A DNA stretch of 8,345 nucleotides from Chloroflexota bacterium (GTDB taxonomy: Bacteria; Chloroflexota; Anaerolineae; JACRMK01). Every line of letters begins with the position of its first letter. Positions within the stretch are counted from its first letter, which is position 1. Of this stretch, positions 1 to 5,622 are shown in pieces. The notes beneath the pieces were generated by a model that was not told the origin of the DNA, made no database searches, and saw only the letters and a program-made list of their open reading frames with translations. Location: NCBI GenBank assembly GCA_016200765.1, contig JACQEC010000372.1, positions 1 through 8,345 of the forward strand. The letters run 5' to 3'. Made by a program: the position numbers and the translations under genes.

Positions 1-89
1 GATGGGCCTTTTTCAATCTGAACGGGCAGTGGCATCGTGCGATGAATATAGCATATTTCAAGATAAAGCATGAAACCCTTCCCCATCCG

Positions 90-98
90 TGTTATAAT
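90..98 (+). promoter_or_regulatory. Extended -10 promoter of the mini-gene/transporter unit
   Basis: A perfect TATAAT lies at 93-98 and is directly preceded by TGT at 90-92, which gives the TGn extended -10 form. No convincing -35 hexamer is found 16-18 bases upstream, which extended -10 promoters tolerate. Transcription would begin near 105, about 29 bases before the mini-gene start. This is the only clear promoter ahead of the EamA transporter, so it probably serves both reading frames. Motif seen directly; use as a promoter is inference. Confidence 0.6.
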
Positions 99-133
99 CC
101 GTCGCAGTCACTTCTTCGCACAGGAGAGTCGCC

Positions 134-235
134 ATGCCCAAGCGCCGCGCCATCACCATTGACGACCTATTCGCTATCCAGACCGTCCAGGAACGGCTTG
201 AACACATCGTGCGCTGGTTCCGCAAATACCTATAG
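134..235 (+). pseudogene. 33-codon mini-gene, probable internally deleted S9-family peptidase remnant
   Basis: ATG at 134 follows AGGAG (122-126) at a 7-base spacing, and the frame ends with TAG at 233-235. I know of no 33-residue family that fits. The first ~18 residues (MPKRRAITIDDLFAIQTV) resemble the start of S9 prolyl-oligopeptidase-type peptidases, where a short basic start leads into a 'T.DDL..I..V' stretch. The last ~15 (QERLEHIVRWFRKYL) resemble the family's final helix, typically ending in a 'WF..YL' pattern. The roughly 600 residues normally between them are absent. Reading: an in-frame internal deletion joined the two ends, while promoter and ribosome binding site survived. Seven bases separate its stop from the transporter ATG, so it may now act as a translated leader coupled to that gene. 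Alternatives are a genuine small protein, chance, or an assembly artefact. Family likeness is from memory, not a search. Confidence 0.5.
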
Positions 236-242
236 AGATTCG

Positions 243-1151
243 ATGACCGCACTTGCCGAAAACACAAAACCGCAGGCGACCGCCTTCTCCACCACCGACC
301 TCTGGATGATCTTCCTCGGCGTGACCTGGGGCATCAACTTCGTCCTGCTCAAAGCCGCCGTCAGCGAGATGCGCCCGCTCGGCTTCGCCGGATTGCGCTT
401 TGCGCTGGCGACGCTGATGATGCTCGCGCTCTGGCGCGCGCGGGAAGGCGGCACGCCCATCGCGCGCCGCGACTGGCCGAAGATTGCGCTCCTCGGCATC
501 GTCGGCAACACGTTTTACCAACTGTTCTTTATCACCGCCATCAAACTCTCGACCGCCAGCAACACCTCGCTGATCGTCGCCACCTCCCCTATCTGGGTCG
601 CGCTCTTTGGCCGCATCTTCCGGCTCGACCGCGCCAGCCGCAAAGTCTGGCTCGGCATCCTGCTCTCGTTCGCCGGGCTTTATCTGATTATCGGTTCGGG
701 CGGCGATGTGCGGCTGGGCAGTCAATCTCTGCTGGGCGACCTGCTGGCGCTGGGTGGGGCGATGTCGTGGGCGCTGTACACGCTGTTCGCGCGGCCGGTG
801 CTGGCGCGCTACTCGTCGCTGACCTTCACCACCTGGTCTATGGTGGCGGGCGCGCCGATCGTGCTCATCGCCGGCATCCCCGACCTGCTCCAAACCAACC
901 TGCTAGCCGTCTCCACCAGCACGTGGCTGATCCTTGTCTTCTCCGCCACCTTCGCGCTCTCCATCGGCTACATCATCTGGAACGCCGGAGTGCACCATCT
1001 TGGTCAGGCGCGCACCGCGAACTATGTGAACCTGTCGCCGGTCGTCGCGCTGGCCGTCGGCGCGGTTTTCCTCGCCGAGCCGATACCGCTGTTGAAGTTG
1101 ATCGGCGCGGCGGTCGTGCTGGCCGGCATCACGCTGGCGCGCCGGGGGTGA
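243..1151 (+). CDS. EamA/DMT-superfamily transporter (RhaT/YdcZ-like permease)
   Basis: Inner-membrane permease of the drug/metabolite transporter superfamily. The substrate cannot be told; relatives export amino acids, metabolites or drugs. The 302-residue product is the usual family length. It shows two tandem EamA halves (about 20-150 and 165-300) with ten hydrophobic helices. Family features include 'WG.NF' in helix 1 (residues 29-33), 'SP.WVAL' at 115-121, and the second-half 'GDLLALGGAMSWALYTLFAR' (165-184) and 'LSPVVALAVGAVFLAEP' (264-280). I chose ATG 243 because the open frame upstream back to 42 is hydrophilic, overlaps the mini-gene and would add 67 residues foreign to the family. 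Its ribosome site is weak (AGAGA, 234-238), which fits translational coupling to the mini-gene ending 7 bases before. A hairpin overlaps the stop. The product class is secure and the substrate unknown. Confidence 0.9.
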   Translation: MTALAENTKPQATAFSTTDLWMIFLGVTWGINFVLLKAAVSEMRPLGFAGLRFALATLMMLALWRAREGGTPIARRDWPKIALLGIVGNTFYQLFFITAIKLSTASNTSLIVATSPIWVALFGRIFRLDRASRKVWLGILLSFAGLYLIIGSGGDVRLGSQSLLGDLLALGGAMSWALYTLFARPVLARYSSLTFTTWSMVAGAPIVLIAGIPDLLQTNLLAVSTSTWLILVFSATFALSIGYIIWNAGVHHLGQARTANYVNLSPVVALAVGAVFLAEPIPLLKLIGAAVVLAGITLARRG

Positions 1152-1168
1152 TTTCGGGCGAAACCACC
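1147..1168 (+). terminator. Hairpin overlapping the transporter stop codon
   Basis: The arms GGTGATTTC (1147-1155) and GAAACCACC (1160-1168) pair at eight of nine positions (one A-C mismatch) around a GGGC loop. The TGA stop of the transporter lies inside the left arm. Only TT follows, so it is not a canonical intrinsic terminator with a U-tract, but it is the only strong hairpin between the transporter and dnaX. It abuts the -35 element of the dnaX promoter. Confidence 0.4.
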
Positions 1169-1198
1169 TTGCCAGCCTGTTCCCCGATATGTTAAACT
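1169..1198 (+). promoter_or_regulatory. Putative dnaX promoter
   Basis: TTGCCA (1169-1174, five of six matches to the -35 consensus) is followed after 18 bases by TAAACT (1193-1198), preceded by TGT (1190-1192) as an extended -10. Predicted transcription start is near 1205, within the leader hairpin. The pair would drive dnaX and the genes behind it. Motifs are seen; activity is inferred. Confidence 0.5.
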
Positions 1199-1222
1199 AG
1201 GGCGTGTTGGCAAACACGCTCT
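1199..1222 (+). promoter_or_regulatory. Leader hairpin or operator before dnaX
   Basis: GCGTGTT (1202-1208) and AACACGC (1213-1219) are perfect inverted arms around GGCA. One G-T pair and two more Watson-Crick pairs extend them outwards to 1199-1222. It sits between the putative -10 box and the AGAGG ribosome site (1229-1233), so it could be a 5' mRNA hairpin or a protein-binding dyad at the transcription start. No function can be assigned. Confidence 0.35.
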
Positions 1223-1240
1223 CATGCTAGAGGTATGGTC

Positions 1241-2947
<1,707 letters not shown>

Positions 2948-3016
2948 TGCGCTGGATGACCGGCGCGCGTCGGCAGTCTAACCAGCCTGTGATTTAACCG
3001 TCAACAAGGAGCCTTC

Positions 3017-3370
3017 ATGTCTAAGAAGCATTTCAACCGCGGCGGCCCGCCGATGGGCGGCGTTAAACCGAACCAGATGATGGGCCAGATACAGAAACTG
3101 CAACAGCAGATGATGGAAGCGCAGGAGGCGCTGGGCCGCGCGAGCGTCGAAGCCACGGCGGGCGGCGGCGCGGTCACGGTGGTGATGACCGGCCATCAGT
3201 TGGTGCAGTCGGTCAAGATCAACCCGGAAGTGGTCAGCGCCGACGACGTGGAGATCCTGCAGGACATGCTCACCGCCGCGTTCAACGAGGCAGTGGAAAA
3301 ATCCCGCAAGCTGGCCGAGGAGAAGATGGGGCCGCTGGCCGGCGGCCTCAAAGGCATGGGGCTCTTTTGA
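3017..3370 (+). CDS. ybaB: YbaB/EbfC family nucleoid-associated protein
   Basis: Small DNA-binding protein of the YbaB/EbfC family, which binds DNA as a dimer and is commonly encoded between dnaX and recR. At 117 residues it has the usual length. Visible features are a Gly/Pro-rich start, a long Gln/Met-rich helix (MMGQIQKLQQQMMEAQEAL), the central 'GGGAVTVVMTGHQLVQSVKI' strands, and the helix 'DMLTAAFNEAVEKSRKLAEEKM' (written with its C-terminal end) before a Gly-rich tail. The ribosome site AAGGAG (3006-3011) lies 5 bases before the ATG. It begins 69 bases after dnaX without an obvious promoter of its own, and its stop overlaps the recR start. Its precise role is not settled even in model species; a nucleoid or recombination-related role is the usual view. 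Confidence 0.94.
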   Translation: MSKKHFNRGGPPMGGVKPNQMMGQIQKLQQQMMEAQEALGRASVEATAGGGAVTVVMTGHQLVQSVKINPEVVSADDVEILQDMLTAAFNEAVEKSRKLAEEKMGPLAGGLKGMGLF

Positions 3371-3966
3371 ACTCGATCCCCCCATCGGTCACCCGCCTGA
3401 TAGACGAATTCAGCCGCTTGCCGGGCATCGGGCCGAAAACCGCTTCGCGCTTGACCTACTACCTATTGCGTATGCCCGACGAGCAGGCGAAGTCGCTGGC
3501 GGCGGCGCTCTCCGACCTGAAGGAGAAAACCGTCACCTGTCAGGTCTGTTTTAACATCGCCGAGCGGTCGCCCTGCGCCACCTGCGCCGACGAAGCGCGC
3601 GACCATAGCCTGATCTGCGTCGTGGAAGAGCCGCTGGACGTTATGGCGATCGAGCGCACGCGCGAGTTCAAGGGGACGTATCATGTGCTGGGCGGCGCCA
3701 TCAACCCGATTGAAGGCATCCTGCCGGAGGACTTGAAGATCGCCGAACTGGTAGCGCGGGTGAAGCGCGAGGACATCCACGAGGTCATTCTGGCGACCAA
3801 CCCGAACCTCGAAGGCGAATCCACCGCCGCGTACATCCAGCGCCAACTGGCGCCCCATACGCGCAAGGTCACGCGCCTCGCGCGCGGCTTGCCCATCGGC
3901 GGCGATCTGGAATACGCCGACGAGGTCACGCTGATGCGCGCCATCGAGGGCCGCCGCGAGATGTGA
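3367..3966 (+). CDS. recR: Recombination mediator protein RecR
   Basis: RecR works with RecO (and RecF) to load RecA on gapped, SSB-coated DNA. The 199-residue protein has family length and complete architecture. A helix-hairpin-helix 'LPGIGPKTASRL' lies at 18-29, a four-cysteine zinc finger at C58, C61, C70 and C73, and a Toprim domain starts near residue 81 (SLICVVEEPLDVMAIE) and includes 'YHVLGGAINPIEG'. The C-terminal segment 'TRLARGLPIGGDLEYAD' is also typical. The start is TTG at 3367, sharing three bases with the TGA of the preceding gene (TTGA). No in-frame ATG exists before the essential helix-hairpin-helix, so a non-AUG, translationally coupled start is well supported. The stop is TGA 3964-3966; the DUF983 gene follows after 12 bases. 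Confidence 0.96.
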   Translation: MNSIPPSVTRLIDEFSRLPGIGPKTASRLTYYLLRMPDEQAKSLAAALSDLKEKTVTCQVCFNIAERSPCATCADEARDHSLICVVEEPLDVMAIERTREFKGTYHVLGGAINPIEGILPEDLKIAELVARVKREDIHEVILATNPNLEGESTAAYIQRQLAPHTRKVTRLARGLPIGGDLEYADEVTLMRAIEGRREM

Positions 3967-3978
3967 TGGGCGCGCTCC

Positions 3979-4344
3979 ATGCCTCCCTTGCGCGTTGCCA
4001 GCGCGCTGCTCTACGGCTTTTTCCTGCGCTGTCCGCGCTGTCACAAGGGACGCCTGTTCAGGCGGCGCTTTCAGATGCGGATTGCGTGCCCGCTGTGCGA
4101 CCTGTGGTTTGAGCGCGCTTCGGGCGAGATCACCGGCGGCATGGGCATTAACGCCGTCGTGACGTGCCTCCTTATGGTGACGCTGGCGCTGGTGTTCGCC
4201 TTCACACCGCGCCTGCCCGTCGGGCTGGCGATTATCGCGCTGATTATCGTCGGCGGGGTCTTCCCGATTGTCTTCTATCGCTCCTCGCGCGGCCTCTGGG
4301 TCAGTTTCCTCTATTTGACTGGCAACCACGACGAGCCGGATTAG
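3979..4344 (+). CDS. DUF983 family zinc-ribbon membrane protein
   Basis: Small membrane protein of 121 residues matching the DUF983 pattern. An N-terminal zinc ribbon is formed by two CxxC pairs, C18/C21 in 'RCPRCHKGRLF' and C37/C40 in 'ACPLC', the latter followed by a short 'GEITGGMGIN' link. Two transmembrane helices follow (about 57-75 and 81-100). The family has no established biochemical function. ATG 3979 sets the zinc ribbon at the usual distance. The ATG at 3966, which overlaps the recR stop, opens a different and unrelated frame. No strong Shine-Dalgarno is visible, so translation may depend on coupling to recR, 12 bases upstream. It ends the housekeeping block, with a dispersed repeat and hairpin following. 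Confidence 0.85.
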   Translation: MPPLRVASALLYGFFLRCPRCHKGRLFRRRFQMRIACPLCDLWFERASGEITGGMGINAVVTCLLMVTLALVFAFTPRLPVGLAIIALIIVGGVFPIVFYRSSRGLWVSFLYLTGNHDEPD

Positions 4345-4373
4345 GCTCGCGCCAGCCATGTGCCATGTGAGCA

Positions 4374-4413
4374 ACCGTTCAACATTCGGTGCAAGCCACA
4401 CCGCAATACGCTG
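4374..4413 (+). repeat. Dispersed intergenic repeat, copy 1
   Basis: A 40-base stretch beginning ACCGTTCAACAT matches 8074-8113 in the same orientation at 37 of 40 positions (differences at 4386, 4398 and 4400). In both places the repeat is just downstream of a + strand stop codon and is followed at once by a GC-rich hairpin. This suggests a genome-wide intergenic repeat family with an attached stem-loop. No frame through it looks coding. Confidence 0.75.
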
Positions 4414-4442
4414 TGTCGGGGCGCAGGCCGTGCGCCCCGACA
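4414..4442 (+). terminator. Perfect 12-bp hairpin after the DUF983 gene
   Basis: TGTCGGGGCGCA (4414-4425) and TGCGCCCCGACA (4431-4442) are exact reverse complements around a GGCCG loop. The very stable stem lies 70 bases after the DUF983 stop and is the second half of the dispersed repeat unit. No U-tract follows, so it could be a transcript-end stabiliser, a weak terminator, or simply part of a mobile repeat. Structure is seen; terminator role is inferred. Confidence 0.55.
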
Positions 4443-4504
4443 ACGGATGGTGTGCCAGCGCCCGTTTCACCAGCCGTTGAACAATCACGTCACCATTTTG
4501 AGTC

Positions 4505-4540
4505 TTGACACGCCAACCGCATACGGGGTATAGTGATACC
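4505..4540 (+). promoter_or_regulatory. Promoter of the kelch/hydrolase operon, with a dyad over the -10 box
   Basis: A perfect TTGACA (4505-4510) and TATAGT (4529-4534, five of six consensus matches) are 18 bases apart, making this the best sigma-70-like promoter in the window. The -10 box is embedded in the inverted repeat GGTAT (4527-4531) and ATACC (4536-4540). That placement would let a bound repressor block the promoter. Expected start near 4541 gives a leader of about 50 bases that includes a pyrimidine run at 4550-4560. Confidence 0.6.
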
Positions 4541-4590
4541 AACCCGATTCCCTTTTTTCCTCTGGTCACAAGCGCATAACGGAGGTTGAG

Positions 4591-5583
4591 ATGCACCGCA
4601 GAACCTTTTCGTCCGTGTTATGGGTTGTCCTCGCGTTAGCCAGCATCGCCGCCGCGCCGGCCAGCGCGCCCGCGCAGTGGCGGCCATTCACGACCAGCAA
4701 CGTGCCCACTGCGACCGCCGCGCACATGATCGCCTACGACAGCGCGCGCGGGGTGGTGGTCAAGTTCGGCGGGTCAGATAGTAGGGGTTACGGTATCAAC
4801 GAGACGTGGGAGTTGGATGTGCGCACGCGCCTCTGGACGAAACGTACGCCCGCCCATTCTCCCTCGGCGCGCGCTGCTGGCACGCTCGTCGACGATCAGG
4901 CACGCAGGGTGACCGTGCTATTTGGCGGCTCTGATTTTACTTACTTAGGGGATACTTGGTTGTGGGATGGCACTGATTGGACGCAGGTCTTCCCCGCGCA
5001 TAGTCCAGCGGCTCGTACGGGACAAGGAGCAGCCTATGATTCGCGCCGACAGCAGGTCGTCGTCTTCGGTGGTTATGGCTACTATCCCCCCGGCTTCTTC
5101 GATGACCTGTGGCAGTGGGATGGCACGGATTGGAGCGAGCGCACGGCCACCACACGCCCACCCGCACGCTGTTGCATGGCGTTTGCTTACGACAGCCAGC
5201 GCGATGCGTTGGTGCTGTTCAGCGGTAATGGCGGAGGTTGCTGTCTGCTGACTGATACTTGGGAGTGGATCAATAAAACTTGGATGCAACGCCTACCGGC
5301 AAATAGTCCGGTAGGGCGTACATTTGCTACCAGTAGCTACTCACCCCAAGGCGGTTACACGATGATCTTTGGGGGCGAGGATGCCAATCTGGTCTTTCAC
5401 AGCGACACGTGGTTGTGGGAGGGCACGAACTGGACGCAGAGCACCGGCACGCGCCACCCCTCTGCTCGCACCAACGAATATGGCGGGGTCTATGTCGCCG
5501 GGCTACGCGGTATCTTGATGCATGGCGGCTATGATGGAGGTACGCGCTTTACCGATACGTGGGTCTTCGCCGATCCACGCTGA
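4591..5583 (+). CDS. Secreted kelch-repeat (galactose oxidase-like) beta-propeller protein
   Basis: Exported protein of 330 residues. GGAGG (4581-4585) lies 5 bases before the ATG. A Sec signal peptide is clear: MHRR, a hydrophobic core (about 7-22) and Ala-rich cleavage region near residue 28. Six kelch-type repeats of about 50 residues follow, at roughly 39-91, 92-139, 140-190, 191-240, 241-290 and 291-330. Each carries an aromatic-Asp turn ('AYDS'), a hydrophobic strand ending in a 'FGG'-like pair, and a 'DTW.W....W' end, with linkers such as 'PAHSPSAR'. Repeat 6 stops at 'DTWVFADPR' and lacks the last Trp strand; 'QWRPFT' at 29-34 just after the signal peptide could close the ring. Kelch propellers usually bind proteins or sugars; no catalytic residues are recognised. 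Codon use looks less GC-biased in repeats 2, 4 and 5 than in neighbouring genes. It is followed after 39 bases by the hydrolase. Confidence 0.85.
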   Translation: MHRRTFSSVLWVVLALASIAAAPASAPAQWRPFTTSNVPTATAAHMIAYDSARGVVVKFGGSDSRGYGINETWELDVRTRLWTKRTPAHSPSARAAGTLVDDQARRVTVLFGGSDFTYLGDTWLWDGTDWTQVFPAHSPAARTGQGAAYDSRRQQVVVFGGYGYYPPGFFDDLWQWDGTDWSERTATTRPPARCCMAFAYDSQRDALVLFSGNGGGCCLLTDTWEWINKTWMQRLPANSPVGRTFATSSYSPQGGYTMIFGGEDANLVFHSDTWLWEGTNWTQSTGTRHPSARTNEYGGVYVAGLRGILMHGGYDGGTRFTDTWVFADPR

Positions 5584-5622
5584 CGACTGAAGTGACGAGG
5601 TTGGCTATTGAAAGGAGCCGGT

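Noticed and set aside
1..20. GGGCCTTTTT at the left edge as the tail of an intrinsic terminator
   Set aside because: The 5' arm would lie outside the window, so no hairpin can be shown.
42..242. Upstream extension of the transporter frame to ATG 42
   Set aside because: It would add 67 hydrophilic residues with no family counterpart, span the 93-98 promoter, and overlap the mini-gene; no ribosome site precedes 42.
174..893. Long reverse-strand frame opposite the transporter
   Set aside because: Its composition (Gln, Arg, Asp, Gly-rich) is that of an antisense shadow of a GC-rich gene, with no recognisable domain.
3966..4112. ATG overlapping the recR stop (TGATG) as start of the next gene
   Set aside because: It opens a different frame lacking the zinc ribbon; the DUF983 protein requires the ATG at 3979.
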